DNA of 64,000 nucleotides from Demequina phytophila (GCF_000971135.1 NZ_BBLW01000007.1:124001-188000); one strand, 5' to 3'; shown: positions 1 through 8,143, counted from the first letter of the stretch. Numbers and translations are program-made. The notes: a model not told the origin generated them from the letters alone.

Positions 1-218
1 TGCGCGGTCGAGTGACGCAGCACCATGAGGCCGTCCGGGTCGGACACGGTGACCGCCTCGACGGCGGCACCGGCCGGGATCTCGCGCGCGAGGTCCCACA
101 GCGCGCCGTCGACGCGCATCACCACCACGTCCCGGCGGTCCCCGAACAGGTCGGTGCCCGTCGTGCCCGCCTCGAGCTCTCGCTCGACGCCGTCGATGGT
201 CGCATTCACGCTGGGCAC
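1..218 (-). CDS. thrS: Threonyl-tRNA synthetase, N-terminal part (partial)
   Basis: Only the first 72 codons are inside the window; the gene runs off its left edge. The product starts VPSVNATIDG and continues through a TGS-domain pattern ending in LMVLRHSTA, which matches the beginning of bacterial ThrS, where the TGS domain leads into the editing domain. The enzyme charges tRNA-Thr and removes misattached serine. The GTG start at 218 is chosen because GGGAG lies just upstream and no in-frame start further out gives a better alignment. The leader upstream is too short for a T-box. A GGGACGATGC copy lies 30 bp upstream (248-257). Confidence 0.85.
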   Translation of the reverse strand, partial: MPSVNATIDGVERELEAGTTGTDLFGDRRDVVVMRVDGALWDLAREIPAGAAVEAVTVSDPDGLMVLRHSTA

Positions 219-309
219 AGGTCACTCCCTCGAAGGTTCGGTTGTACGGGACGATGCTACCGAGAGGGCGAGGCTCGCCGCGTCACCGGCGGTCGCAGCC
301 CGGCGGGTG

Positions 310-1884
310 CTACAGCCCCTGTCCCCCGTCCCACAGCCGCTCCGACGCGCCGGACACCAGGTTGGCGACGGACATCGCCTGCGCGTCGGTGAGCGAGGCG
401 ACGTAGTCGATGATGCCGCGGCCTGTCGCGTAGCGGCGCAGCGTGGCCGCATCCGTGGTCGGCAACGTCTCCGGGCGCGTGTCGCGGACCTTGAGATAGT
501 CCTCCGCGGCGAGCTCGACCAGGTCGAGCAGGCGGCGAGGCGCGCGGCGCACCTCGTCGTCGTCGTCCAGCCACGCCGCGAAGCTGGTGACGAGCCGCTC
601 GATCACGCTCGCCTGGCCGCGCTGGTAGAGCGCGAGGTCGGGGCGGTGCAGCACGAACCTCTCCTGGAGGAACTTGAGCACCGCGACGTCGTGGAACGCC
701 GAGGCGTCGAGGCTCACGTGACCGGACCGGATGTGCGGGTCGCGCGACACCGAGATCGAGTGCTGGAGGCGTGCGATCCAGCCGGCCATGAACACGGCGA
801 GCGTACGATCCGCGGCCAGCGAGCCGTCGTACGGCACCGACAGCAGGCCGTCCACCACCTCGTCGGCGACGCGGGCGACCGACTCGCCGAACGCATCGTC
901 CCCCGCGATCCACGGGTCGTGGCTCACCAGGCGACGGCGCAGCAGCTCGAGGCCGTGGCCGGGCGTGCGGCGGGCGCGCAGCAGGTCCTCGCGCGGGATC
1001 GCGGCAAGGGCGGCGCGGTCCCGGATCCACGTACGGAACTCTGCGGACACGGCGGCCTGGTTGAGCAGGTCGGCGCGGTAGAAGTCGTCGAGGTCGTGCA
1101 GCGAGTACGCGATGTCGTCGGCGATGTCCATGACGGAGCACTCGACGGTCTGCTGCAGGTCGGCGATCGCGGGGAACGCGGAGCGCGCCGCCTGCATGTG
1201 GTCGAGGTCGAGCGTGTAGACCGAGAACTTCCGCGAGCCCTCCCCCGGCCGGCGCGGCGCGATGCCCCGCGGCGAGCCCGAACCGGGCGTCCAGCCCTCG
1301 CCCTGCGCGCGGGTCCACGGGTACTTGAGCACGGCCGCTCGGACGGCGGCGGTGAGGTTGAGGCCGGCCCCCGCGCGGTCGTACTCGTCGAGGCGGGTGA
1401 GGATCCGGAAGGTCTGGGCGTTGCCCTCGAAGCCCTCGTCGAGGCCGAACCGCTCGCGAGCGAGCCTGTCGAGCGTCTGCTCGCCCAGGTGGCCGAACGG
1501 CGGGTGGCCCAGGTCGTGCGCGCTCGCGGCGGCCTGCACCACCACGGCGTCGCAGCCTCCCAGGTCGCGCACCAGCGCGCCCCGCTCGCCCCAGTCCCCC
1601 GCGAGGGAGACGGAGATCGCGCGGGCCACGGCCGTCACCTTGACCGAGTGCGTGAGGCGGTTGTGCACCGCGAGGCCGGCGCCGGACTGCGAGATCACCT
1701 GGGTGACGGCCGACAGCCGGGAGAAGTACGGCGAGAAGCGGATCCGCTCGAGGTCGACGCGGTACTCGGGCCGGTACTCGACCAGCTGGAACTCGTCGAG
1801 CGTCTCGGGGACGGACCGTGCGACCCGCGGATCCGCCGCCACGGGGGTGGCCTCGGTGTCCGCCGCCTCGTCCGTCCCCGTCAT
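310..1884 (-). CDS. dgt: Deoxyguanosinetriphosphate triphosphohydrolase-like protein (HD domain)
   Basis: The 524-residue product belongs to the dGTPase family, which cleaves dNTPs to deoxynucleosides and triphosphate and so limits the dNTP pool. The metal-binding HD residues are visible in order: RLTHS (His near 79), AHDLGHPPFGH (His-Asp near 123-124) and VMDIADDIAYS (Asp near 253). The ATG at 1884 is preceded by GGGGAGG and gives the usual family length; a longer upstream frame lacks family similarity. A short perfect dyad lies in its leader. The gene follows thpR on the same strand. The coding strand carries one GGGACGATGC, read as Asp-Asp-Ala. Confidence 0.9.
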   Translation of the reverse strand: MTGTDEAADTEATPVAADPRVARSVPETLDEFQLVEYRPEYRVDLERIRFSPYFSRLSAVTQVISQSGAGLAVHNRLTHSVKVTAVARAISVSLAGDWGERGALVRDLGGCDAVVVQAAASAHDLGHPPFGHLGEQTLDRLARERFGLDEGFEGNAQTFRILTRLDEYDRAGAGLNLTAAVRAAVLKYPWTRAQGEGWTPGSGSPRGIAPRRPGEGSRKFSVYTLDLDHMQAARSAFPAIADLQQTVECSVMDIADDIAYSLHDLDDFYRADLLNQAAVSAEFRTWIRDRAALAAIPREDLLRARRTPGHGLELLRRRLVSHDPWIAGDDAFGESVARVADEVVDGLLSVPYDGSLAADRTLAVFMAGWIARLQHSISVSRDPHIRSGHVSLDASAFHDVAVLKFLQERFVLHRPDLALYQRGQASVIERLVTSFAAWLDDDDEVRRAPRRLLDLVELAAEDYLKVRDTRPETLPTTDAATLRRYATGRGIIDYVASLTDAQAMSVANLVSGASERLWDGGQGL

Positions 1885-1898
1885 CCATGCCTCCCCGT

Positions 1899-1916
1899 CC
1901 GTCCCTACCGGGACGG
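1899..1916. promoter_or_regulatory. 7-bp perfect dyad in the dgt leader
   Basis: CCGTCCC and GGGACGG flank the four bases TACC, 15 bases before the dgt start codon. On the dgt strand a TACCGT hexamer resembling a -10 box overlaps the dyad. It could be an operator or a small leader hairpin; nothing else in the sequence decides between these. Confidence 0.3.
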
Positions 1917-1961
1917 TAGCGACGCGGGACGATGCGGGCAAGGCCCCGCGCGGAGCCTCGC

Positions 1962-2498
1962 CTACGGCGCGAACGGGTGGGTGGACAGGACCCGGTAGCG
2001 CGCGTCCGTCTCGGGCTCGCTGGCGATGACGTGCAGCGCGTCGGGCTGCCACGGGACGGCGAGCGGCCGGTGCGCGAGCGCCTCGTGCGCGACGGCCCCG
2101 TGCAGGCGGTGGCGGGAGCGGGCGATGGTGAGGTGACCGGTGAAGGGCCGGTCGCGGGCGGGCAGGCCGGTCTGCGCGAGCGCGGCGTCCACGGCGGCCG
2201 CGATCGGCTCGGCTCCCGCCACGGGGAGGGCCACCACGCGCGCCGTGAGCGCGATCGCCAGGGGCCCGATCAGCAGGCGAGGCGCGCGGACGCGCGCGGC
2301 CGCGAGGGCCGCAGCGCTCTCGACCGCCGCCCGGTCCTGCGTCTCACCGAGGAACCGCACCGTCACGTGCCGCTCCTCGCGCGGCGTCCAGCGGTCGACA
2401 CCCGCCTCGCGCGCCCGGAACCGCACAGCGGCGTCGAGGACGGCGTCGAGGACGTCGTCCACCGCGCCGGGCGTCATCACGCCGAGGAAGAGCCTCAT
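1962..2498 (-). CDS. thpR: RNA 2',3'-cyclic phosphodiesterase (2'-5' RNA ligase family)
   Basis: The 178-residue product has the two HxT signatures of the 2H phosphoesterase fold: HVTVRF (His near 44) and HLTIAR (His near 122). Members hydrolyse 2',3'-cyclic phosphates on RNA ends and can act in reverse as 2'-5' ligases; the biological substrate in bacteria is unclear. The length fits the family and the ATG start opens directly with the first beta strand (MRLFLGV). It is transcribed towards dgt with a 77-bp gap that contains one GGGACGATGC copy, so the two may or may not share a transcript. Confidence 0.88.
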   Translation of the reverse strand: MRLFLGVMTPGAVDDVLDAVLDAAVRFRAREAGVDRWTPREERHVTVRFLGETQDRAAVESAAALAAARVRAPRLLIGPLAIALTARVVALPVAGAEPIAAAVDAALAQTGLPARDRPFTGHLTIARSRHRLHGAVAHEALAHRPLAVPWQPDALHVIASEPETDARYRVLSTHPFAP

Positions 2499-2582
2499 CC
2501 CCTCACTGTGGCACGCACGGTCACGGACGCGGGGGTGACGCTCTCCGCGTCGGGCGACCCGGGCATCGTCCCTGGAAAAGCG

Positions 2583-2615
2583 GAGAGGCCGTCCGGATGA
2601 TCCGGACGGCCTCTC
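2583..2615 (-). terminator. Intrinsic terminator after tRNA-Val(CAC)
   Basis: A perfect 15-bp stem (left arm GAGAGGCCGTCCGGA) closes a TGA loop. On the minus strand it is followed by CGCTTTTCC, a short U-run. It sits directly after the tRNA gene. The repeated motif GCATCGTCCC lies 11 bases beyond it. Confidence 0.85.
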
Positions 2616-2619
2616 GAGC

Positions 2620-2694
2620 TGGTGGGCGATACTGGGATCGAACCAGTGACCTCTTCCGTGTGAAGGAAGCGCGCTACCCCTGCGCCAATCGCCC
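2620..2694 (-). tRNA. tRNA-Val(CAC)
   Basis: A full cloverleaf can be drawn: acceptor stem GGGCGAT pairing with ATCGCCC, T-loop GGTTCGATCCC, anticodon stem CTTCC/GGAAG with loop TTCACAC giving anticodon CAC (reads GUG), and an encoded CCA. It stands alone on the minus strand with its own terminator. It differs from the two tRNA-Val(GAC) genes of the cluster at only a few positions, mostly in the anticodon loop. Confidence 0.95.
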
Positions 2695-2721
2695 CTTGCG
2701 GTGCGACGACAACTATAGCGG

Positions 2722-3591
2722 CTATTTGGAGTGCCTCGGTGCAGGGTCGAGATCCAGCGCGGCGCAGGACACGAAGACGCGGCGCAGCTCGGACAGCAAC
2801 GGACCCGTCTCGAGCGGCGTGCCGTCGAGCGCGGCCAGCGGCTGGACGCGGCGCGTCGAGGACGTCACGGCGGCGTAGGACTCGCCGCGCACCACCTCGT
2901 CAAGCACGCTCATCTCGAGCTCGCCGGCTGCGGCGGCGCGGATCGGGATCCCTGCCTCCGCGCCCCACTCGAGGGCGAGCCCGCGGATGATGCCCGGCAG
3001 GCAGCCGGACGCGAGCGGCGGCGTCACGATCTCGCCGCCCCGCTCGATGAGCACGTTGCTCGCGGTTCCCTCGCACAGGTGCCCGTGGGTGTTGGCCAGC
3101 AGCGCCTCGTCCGCGCCGCGCGAGCGCGCGAAGTCCATCATCACGGCGTTCTCCGCGTAGGAGGTGCTCTTCACCCCCGCGAGCGGCGAGCGTTCGTTGC
3201 GGCGCCACGGCACGCGCACCGCCTTGCACTCGGTCAGCGGCGGCGCGTCGTTGGCGGTGACCACGACGGTGTGCGGCCCGCTCCCCCGCGCCGAGGACAT
3301 CGGCCCCGGTCCCGAGGACACGGTGATCCGCAGCCGCGTGAGCCCGGTCGCGGCTCCCAGCACCTCGCCGACGGCCTCGCGCACGGTCTCCTGGTCGATC
3401 TCGGGCATGCCCATGCGTGCGGCGGAGTACGCGAGCCGGCGCAGGTGGCGCCGCAGCGCGAACGCGCGCCCGTTCACCACCTCGATGGTCTCGAACACGC
3501 CGTCACCGACGGTCCACCCATGGTCCCCGGCCCGGACGATCGGCTCGTCCTCGGCACGCAGGAGCCCCCCAGCCCACACCAGCGTCGTCAT
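2722..3591 (-). CDS. pabC: Aminodeoxychorismate lyase (class IV aminotransferase family)
   Basis: The 289-residue protein has the fold-type IV PLP pattern: HGWTVGDGVFET near 24-35, the PLP lysine in GVKSTSYAENAV (Lys near 141), and CEGTASNVL. Branched-chain and D-amino-acid aminotransferases share this pattern. The assignment as 4-amino-4-deoxychorismate lyase, which makes p-aminobenzoate and pyruvate for folate synthesis, rests on the overlap with pabB. The ATG at 3591 overlaps the pabB stop in an ATGA arrangement, suggesting translational coupling. Confidence 0.82.
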   Translation of the reverse strand: MTTLVWAGGLLRAEDEPIVRAGDHGWTVGDGVFETIEVVNGRAFALRRHLRRLAYSAARMGMPEIDQETVREAVGEVLGAATGLTRLRITVSSGPGPMSSARGSGPHTVVVTANDAPPLTECKAVRVPWRRNERSPLAGVKSTSYAENAVMMDFARSRGADEALLANTHGHLCEGTASNVLIERGGEIVTPPLASGCLPGIIRGLALEWGAEAGIPIRAAAAGELEMSVLDEVVRGESYAAVTSSTRRVQPLAALDGTPLETGPLLSELRRVFVSCAALDLDPAPRHSK

Positions 3592-4697
3592 GGCGTCATT
3601 GTGGCGTCCGATGCCAGGCCGATCAACCGACGCGCCTTGAGCTCGGTCTCCTCCCACTCCCCATATGGGTCAGACCCCCACGTAATGCCCGCCCCGGTAC
3701 CGAACCGCAACCGTCCGCCCTGGTCAGGGACCCACGTGAAGGTGCGGATCCCGACGGCGAGCTCGGCGCGGCGGGCGTCGGCATCGATCCAGCCGATGCC
3801 GCCGCAGTAGGCCCCCCGCGGGCTGGGCTCCTCACGCGCGATGATCCGCAGCGCCGAGGACTTGGGCGCGCCCGAGACCGAGCCCGGCGGGAAGGTCCCG
3901 TCGAGCAGCGCGGGCCACAGCGCGGGCGTCCAGTCGAACGCCGGCGCGAGGCGCGCCTCCACCGTCGACTGCAGGTGGACGAGCCCCGGCAGCTCGTGCA
4001 GGCCCATCAGCTCGGGCACCGCGACCGAGCCGGGCGCGGCGACATGCGACACGTCGTTGCGGATGAGGTCCGTGATCATCACGTTCTCCGCCTCGTCCTT
4101 GGGCAGCATGGCCTCGCCCGGCGCGGCGGTGCCCTTGATGGGGCTCGAGGCGATCCGGTCGCCGTCGACGCGCAGGTACAGCTCGGGCGAGGCGGAGACC
4201 ACCCACGCCCCCGGCCACGCCTCGCTGCGCGGGATCACGATCCGCGAGGCGAAGCGCGCGGGGTTCCCCGTCGCGAGACGATGCGCGAGGGCCACCGCGT
4301 CGGGGCCCGGCTCGGACGACGGCAGGGGCGCCTCGAGCATCCGGCAGAGATTGACCTGGTAGACCTCGCCTTCGCGGATGTCCTCACGAATCGCCTCGAC
4401 GCCCGCCAGGTACGCGTCGCGGTCGAGTGACGTGGTCCACGCGCCCGGATGCGGACCCCGCCACTCCCGTCCGGGAGGCTCCTCGCGCGCGAAGCCGGCC
4501 CCGGCATCGTCCCTCGCGACCTCCGCCATGCGCCACGCGCGCAACGCGCCCTCGAAGGTCGCGACCACCACCCAGAAGCCGCCCGCGGCGACGCGCTCCC
4601 CGTCGCGCGAGAGGTCCACGCACTCGACGGGTCGCGACGCACGTACTCCCCGGAAAGCCGCGCTTCCCTCGCGTCGCGGATCGTCCTCCCACCTCAT
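3588..4697 (-). CDS. pabB: Aminodeoxychorismate synthase component I
   Basis: The 369-residue product is a chorismate-binding enzyme with signatures SSPIKGTAAPGE, DLIRNDVSHV and PPGSVSGAPK. It would convert chorismate with ammonia from a PabA-type glutaminase to aminodeoxychorismate, the substrate of the overlapping pabC. Anthranilate synthase component I is the near alternative; the PIKGT motif and the pabC neighbour favour PabB. No glutaminase gene is in the window. The ATG at 4697 has a TACCGT hexamer seven bases upstream, so the mRNA may be leaderless. One motif copy (4504) is read as Arg-Asp-Asp-Ala. Confidence 0.85.
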   Translation of the reverse strand: MRWEDDPRREGSAAFRGVRASRPVECVDLSRDGERVAAGGFWVVVATFEGALRAWRMAEVARDDAGAGFAREEPPGREWRGPHPGAWTTSLDRDAYLAGVEAIREDIREGEVYQVNLCRMLEAPLPSSEPGPDAVALAHRLATGNPARFASRIVIPRSEAWPGAWVVSASPELYLRVDGDRIASSPIKGTAAPGEAMLPKDEAENVMITDLIRNDVSHVAAPGSVAVPELMGLHELPGLVHLQSTVEARLAPAFDWTPALWPALLDGTFPPGSVSGAPKSSALRIIAREEPSPRGAYCGGIGWIDADARRAELAVGIRTFTWVPDQGGRLRFGTGAGITWGSDPYGEWEETELKARRLIGLASDATMTP

Positions 4698-4775
4698 GGC
4701 CACCACGGTAGTGGCGCGGCTAGGCGGGAGCCGTACGGGGGCTGAACGGGGCGACACGCTCGGCCGGGGGCCGAT

Positions 4776-4805
4776 TTGGAATCGTGGCCGGAAATCCGCT
4801 AAGGT
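4776..4805 (+). promoter_or_regulatory. Probable promoter of the tRNA cluster
   Basis: TTGGAA (4776-4781) and TAAGGT (4800-4805) are separated by 18 bases and lie 31 bases before the first tRNA. This is a housekeeping sigma-type arrangement. It is the best -35/-10 pair in the 139-bp gap between pabB and the cluster. Confidence 0.55.
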
Positions 4806-4836
4806 CTATCTCTCGTCAGGGCAACAGCCCAGACAT

Positions 4837-4909
4837 GCGGACGTGGCTCAGTTGGTAGAGCATCACCTTGCCAAGGTGAGGGTCGCGGGTTCGAGTCCCG
4901 TCGTCCGCT
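4837..4909 (+). tRNA. tRNA-Gly(GCC), copy 1
   Basis: Acceptor GCGGACG pairs with CGTCCGC, and the anticodon arm TCACC/GGTGA carries loop TTGCCAA, anticodon GCC. The gene ends with discriminator T followed by CGG, so CCA must be added after transcription. The tRNA body is identical to copy 2 at 5139. Confidence 0.95.
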
Positions 4910-4941
4910 CGGAGCGTCGTAGCCCTAGGTTACGGCACTAC

Positions 4942-5012
4942 GGTGGAGTGGCCGAGAGGCGAGGCAGCGGCCTGCAAAGCCGTATACGTGGGTTCGAATC
5001 CCATCTCCACCT
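4942..5012 (+). tRNA. tRNA-Cys(GCA)
   Basis: Acceptor GGTGGAG pairs with CTCCACC; the T-arm contains GGGTTCGAATCCC; the anticodon loop CTGCAAA gives GCA. At 71 bases with no encoded CCA it has the usual actinobacterial tRNA-Cys size. The next tRNA starts two bases downstream. Confidence 0.95.
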
Positions 5013-5013
5013 C

Positions 5014-5088
5014 GGGCGATTGGCGCAGCGGTAGCGCGCTTCCCTGACACGGAAGAGGTCACTGGTTCGATCCCAGTATCGCCCACCA
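5014..5088 (+). tRNA. tRNA-Val(GAC), copy 1
   Basis: Acceptor GGGCGAT/ATCGCCC and anticodon arm CTTCC-CTGACAC-GGAAG give anticodon GAC, reading GUC and GUU. CCA is encoded. It begins one base after the discriminator of tRNA-Cys and its immediate spacer, so the two must be cut from one precursor. Confidence 0.95.
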
Positions 5089-5138
5089 CGAGGTTCCTTC
5101 GGGATCCTCATGAAGTCCGAGGCTTCTGCCCCGGCAAC

Positions 5139-5214
5139 GCGGACGTGGCTCAGTTGGTAGAGCATCACCTTGCCAAGGTGAGGGTCGCGGGTTCGAGTCC
5201 CGTCGTCCGCTCCA
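5139..5214 (+). tRNA. tRNA-Gly(GCC), copy 2
   Basis: The 73-base body matches copy 1, but this copy is followed by CCA (5212-5214). The 50-bp spacer before it is not similar to the spacer before copy 1. Confidence 0.95.
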
Positions 5215-5216
5215 AG

Positions 5217-5267
5217 GACCGCCGGTCTTCCCTCGAGGGAGCCGGCGGTCTCTCCGTCTGGAGAGAC
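5217..5267 (+). other. Two hairpins between tRNA-Gly and tRNA-Val
   Basis: GACCGCCGG (5217-5225) pairs with CCGGCGGTC (5242-5250) around an internal CCCTCGAGGG. Then GTCTCTCC (5248-5255) pairs perfectly with GGAGAGAC (5260-5267), ending at the base before tRNA-Val copy 2. They could be processing signals or a partial terminator within the cluster. Confidence 0.5.
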
Positions 5268-5342
5268 GGGCGATTGGCGCAGCGGTAGCGCGCTTCCCTG
5301 ACACGGAAGAGGTCACTGGTTCGATCCCAGTATCGCCCACCA
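5268..5342 (+). tRNA. tRNA-Val(GAC), copy 2
   Basis: Identical in sequence to the first tRNA-Val(GAC), including the encoded CCA. It is the last gene of the five-tRNA cluster. Confidence 0.95.
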
Positions 5343-5347
5343 TCAGC

Positions 5348-5377
5348 AACGGCCCTCGGGGATACCCGGGGGCCGTT
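5348..5377. terminator. Terminator shared by the tRNA cluster and a convergent GNAT gene
   Basis: A 13-bp stem (AACGGCC outer, CTCGGG/CCCGGG inner, one G-T pair) closes a GATA loop. It lies between the last tRNA and the stop codon of the convergent gene at 5385. Confidence 0.75.
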
Positions 5378-5384
5378 CGCGTTC

Positions 5385-6251
5385 TCAGGCGGGCCGCCGC
5401 CACACCCAGTTGCGCCGCTCGTACATCGGCACGAACCCCGCCCTCAGCATGTTGTGGAGCGAGGGGTTGTGCTCGCCGTCCTTCTCCGCACCGGTCTCAC
5501 CGGCGATCCACACGCAGCCCGCGTCGGTGGCCGCGGTGATCCGCTCCGAGAGCAGAGCGGACTGCGCTCCCCTGCCACGGGCGGCGGGCAGGGTCGATGC
5601 TCCGGCGAGCTGCGCCGCGTCGCCGCCGATGAACACGCATGCCGCACCCACGAGCGCCTCGCCGTCCCACGCGCCGTAGGCGTAGAAGTCGCGGCCCACG
5701 GTCGACGCGATCATGTCGACCAGGTCCGGTTGCGTGGGCATCCCGAAGCCGGTCAGGAAGGTGGCGGCCCACTCGTGGGCGCCGCGCGCGTCGACCCCGC
5801 GCAGGTCGAGCTCGGTGGCGGCCGGCGCCACCGGCGTGCGGCGGTGACGCAGCATCTTGACCACGGTGCTGCCGCCGGCGAGGCCGTGCCGGGCGGCGAT
5901 GTCCTCCCAATCCTCGGGAAGCAGCGCGGGCGCGATCTGGATCGCCGCGGCGGGGGCGCCGGACGCCCGGTAGAACGCCACGAGCTCGGCGATCAGCGCA
6001 TCGTCCACGGGCTCCGTCAGCCCGTGAGCGAGAGCCTTGTTCCAGTGGCCGCCCGTCGGGTCGTGGGCCGTCGCGAGCGCGATGCCCGACCCGATCCGGG
6101 CGGCGCGGATCCCGAGCGCGCGTCGCGTCTCGCGCGGGCTCATCGCGACGGTCCCCCACATGGACCTCGCCTCGACCACCTCGCACAGGTCCATCGCCTG
6201 CGCGAGGTCGATGCCGAGGGCCTCGGGTCCGTCACCTGCCGCGACGCTCAT
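5385..6251 (-). CDS. GNAT-family N-acetyltransferase
   Basis: This 288-residue protein has a C-terminal GNAT domain: the acetyl-CoA pyrophosphate loop is seen in ARGRGAQSALLSERI and a late GFVPMYERRNW strand closes the fold. The N-terminal half is poorly conserved and may be a degenerate second GNAT domain, as in several actinobacterial tandem GNAT proteins. The substrate is unknown. The ATG at 6251 is preceded by GGAGGGGGTGGGG, and a TAGCAT hexamer further upstream could be its -10 box. One GCATCGTCC lies in the gene, with the coding strand read as Val-Asp-Asp-Ala-Leu. Confidence 0.75.
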   Translation of the reverse strand: MSVAAGDGPEALGIDLAQAMDLCEVVEARSMWGTVAMSPRETRRALGIRAARIGSGIALATAHDPTGGHWNKALAHGLTEPVDDALIAELVAFYRASGAPAAAIQIAPALLPEDWEDIAARHGLAGGSTVVKMLRHRRTPVAPAATELDLRGVDARGAHEWAATFLTGFGMPTQPDLVDMIASTVGRDFYAYGAWDGEALVGAACVFIGGDAAQLAGASTLPAARGRGAQSALLSERITAATDAGCVWIAGETGAEKDGEHNPSLHNMLRAGFVPMYERRNWVWRRPA

Positions 6252-6358
6252 GCCCCACCCCCTCCAGGGATGCTACGCGCGGGCGAGCCCGGCGCGCTCG
6301 GTGCGCGTACCGTGGCAGGGAGGGCGCCGTCGCCCCGGGGCGCCCGGAGGAGGGCGCC

Positions 6359-6901
6359 ATGTCCCGCGAGCAACGGCTCAGGGTGGCGGCGCGTGCCGCG
6401 ACCGGCGACGAGTCCATCACCGATGTCGCGGAGTTCATGCCCCAGGCGGCGCTCGATGACCCGATCTGGAACGGCAGGGCGGACAGCCACGTCGCGCTCG
6501 ACTCGTCGGGGCATCCCGAGACGGAGGCCGCGGGAGCGCACCTCGGCGCCGACCTCGCCGCCCACCGCGCGGCGCTGCCGCCGCACGTCTGCCTCGCTGT
6601 GACACCGGCCCAGGTCCACGTGCTCGGGCTGCCCCACGGGTTCTTCGGCGCGCACCTCGAGCAGGCGTACCTCATGGGATCCTTCCGCCGCGACGCGCTC
6701 GAGGTCGCGGTCACGGGCCGCCTCACCGACATCGTGATGCGGCTGACGGACACGACGTCGGGTGCGGAGATGACGTTGGTCGCCGACAGGCTCTCCGCGT
6801 ATCACCCGCGCACCGTGATCGAGCTGCTGCGCCTCACGGCCGCGCATCGCGGCGCGCCCGAGGTGCTCGACGACCCGGCCGCCGACCAGCCGCAGGACTA
6901 A
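6359..6901 (+). CDS. Conserved hypothetical protein, 180 aa
   Basis: I do not recognise the family. The product is hydrophilic without signal peptide or membrane segment and has a central stretch with VCLAVTPAQVHVLGLP that looks like a beta-rich core. The start follows GGAGGA at a normal distance, and codon use is typical of the window. Transcription is divergent from the GNAT gene across a 107-bp gap. The stop codon overlaps the stop of the convergent DUF1684 gene by four bases (CTAA). Confidence 0.65.
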   Translation: MSREQRLRVAARAATGDESITDVAEFMPQAALDDPIWNGRADSHVALDSSGHPETEAAGAHLGADLAAHRAALPPHVCLAVTPAQVHVLGLPHGFFGAHLEQAYLMGSFRRDALEVAVTGRLTDIVMRLTDTTSGAEMTLVADRLSAYHPRTVIELLRLTAAHRGAPEVLDDPAADQPQD

Positions 6902-7494
6902 CCGACGGCGCGGTAGAGCTCCCCGGCCTCGACCGGCGCGTCGAGCGTGTTGCCCGGCCCGGGCAGGGGGCACACCCAGTCCGAGGAGTACGCGCACGAG
7001 GGCTGGTAGGCGAAGTTGAGGTCGACCACCAGCGCGTCGCGCGTGCCGCCCAGGTCCGCGCCCTTGACGGTGTCGAGCACGTAGCGACCGCCGCCATACG
7101 TGCGCGGCGACGCGTCGCGGAGAGGCAGGAAGATGCCTCCGCCGTAGCTGTCGAGCCACCACACGTCGAGCGACCCGAGGCCCGGCAGCTCCACGCGCCC
7201 GACGCGCTCGAACGGCACCAGGCCGTCCGTCGCGGTGGGTACCTCGCGTCGCTCGGGCGTCGTGGGCGCGACGGGCACCACGAATCGCAGGGCCGGATCG
7301 TACGGCGCCACCTCGGGTGCGAACGATGCCCGGTCCGGGTGAGGCACCGGCGTCGCCGGGTGCTCGCGCAGAAGCGCCGCGCGCCCGTGGGACCAGATGC
7401 GGTGGGCGACCTCGGCATCGGGCTCGAAGCGCACGTCGGCGTACAGGTCGGCGACGCGGATGCGCCAGTCCCTGATCTCCCAGGCCGCCGTCAC
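6898..7494 (-). CDS. DUF1684 domain protein
   Basis: The 198-residue product shows the DUF1684 pattern: an N-terminal WRIRVADLY segment, FLPLRDASP in the middle, and the hallmark NFAYQPSCAYS near 160-170 followed by CPLPGPGN. The biochemical role of the family is not established. The GTG start (7494) overlaps the TGA of the upstream TetR gene in a GTGA junction, so the two are almost certainly co-translated. The pair faces the OsmC gene. Confidence 0.8.
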   Translation of the reverse strand: MTAAWEIRDWRIRVADLYADVRFEPDAEVAHRIWSHGRAALLREHPATPVPHPDRASFAPEVAPYDPALRFVVPVAPTTPERREVPTATDGLVPFERVGRVELPGLGSLDVWWLDSYGGGIFLPLRDASPRTYGGGRYVLDTVKGADLGGTRDALVVDLNFAYQPSCAYSSDWVCPLPGPGNTLDAPVEAGELYRAVG

Positions 7495-8072
7495 GTGGGC
7501 TCCCCCACCAGCGTGCCGATGGCGTCCGCGAGCGCGCGGGCCACCCCGTCGACGTCGTGGTCGAGGTAGCCGGCGACCAGGGCGCCGTCCCGGAGCATCA
7601 TGATCTGCTCGGCGCGCTCCACTCTGTTGTCCGTGCCGCGGCGCTCGAGCCAGGTGGTGATCGCGGCGAGCATCAGCGCGCGGAACTCGGCGACCACGGC
7701 GCGCACCGGGTGGTCGGGGTCCGGGTACTCGGCCGCCGCGTTGATGAACGGGCAGCCGCGATAGTGGGGGCGGCACATCTCCTGGGTGAGGGCCGCCGCG
7801 AGCGCGGCGCGGTCCCATGTCTGATCCTCCGCCGCACCGATCGCGGCCCTGACGCGGTCGAGCTCGCGGGCGAGGTAGGCGACCACCACATCGTCCTTGG
7901 TGGGGAAATGCCGGTAGAAGGTGACCTTCGAGAAGCCGGCGGCGGCGAGGATCCTGTCGGCGCTGACGGCGCGGATGCCGTGCTCGGCGAACTGGGCGGC
8001 GGCCGCGTCGATGATGGCGTCGCGGACGGCGGGGCCCCGCGCGGGGCGCGGGCGGTCCTGCATGACGGTCAC
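7491..8072 (-). CDS. TetR-family transcriptional regulator
   Basis: The 193-residue protein starts with a TetR helix-turn-helix: AIIDAAAAQFAEHGIRAVSADRI followed in order by AAGFSKVTFYRHFPTKDDVV. The C-terminal part is the usual variable ligand-binding region. It contains MCRPHYRGCPFINAAAEYPD, a pattern common in TetR proteins with thiol-containing pockets. The GTG start at 8072 is chosen over the ATG three codons later because GAGGAG lies at the right spacing. The gene is divergent from an OsmC/Ohr gene across a near-perfect 22-bp palindrome, its likely operator. Control of peroxide defence is inferred from this arrangement. Confidence 0.85.
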   Translation of the reverse strand: MTVMQDRPRPARGPAVRDAIIDAAAAQFAEHGIRAVSADRILAAAGFSKVTFYRHFPTKDDVVVAYLARELDRVRAAIGAAEDQTWDRAALAAALTQEMCRPHYRGCPFINAAAEYPDPDHPVRAVVAEFRALMLAAITTWLERRGTDNRVERAEQIMMLRDGALVAGYLDHDVDGVARALADAIGTLVGEPT

Positions 8073-8143
8073 GGCGGCTCCTCTCGTCCCGGGCGGCGCG
8101 TGGTCCCGGGTGGGGTGTCCCCCGGGAATCCATCCTGCCCGAC

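Noticed and set aside
219-309. T-box riboswitch before thrS
   Set aside because: The 91-bp gap to dgt holds no T-box-like fold or specifier; the likely leader is only about 30 bases.
4837-5342. Integration site or genomic island at the tRNA cluster
   Set aside because: There is no integrase, no tRNA fragment repeat downstream and no compositional break; neighbours are core genes.
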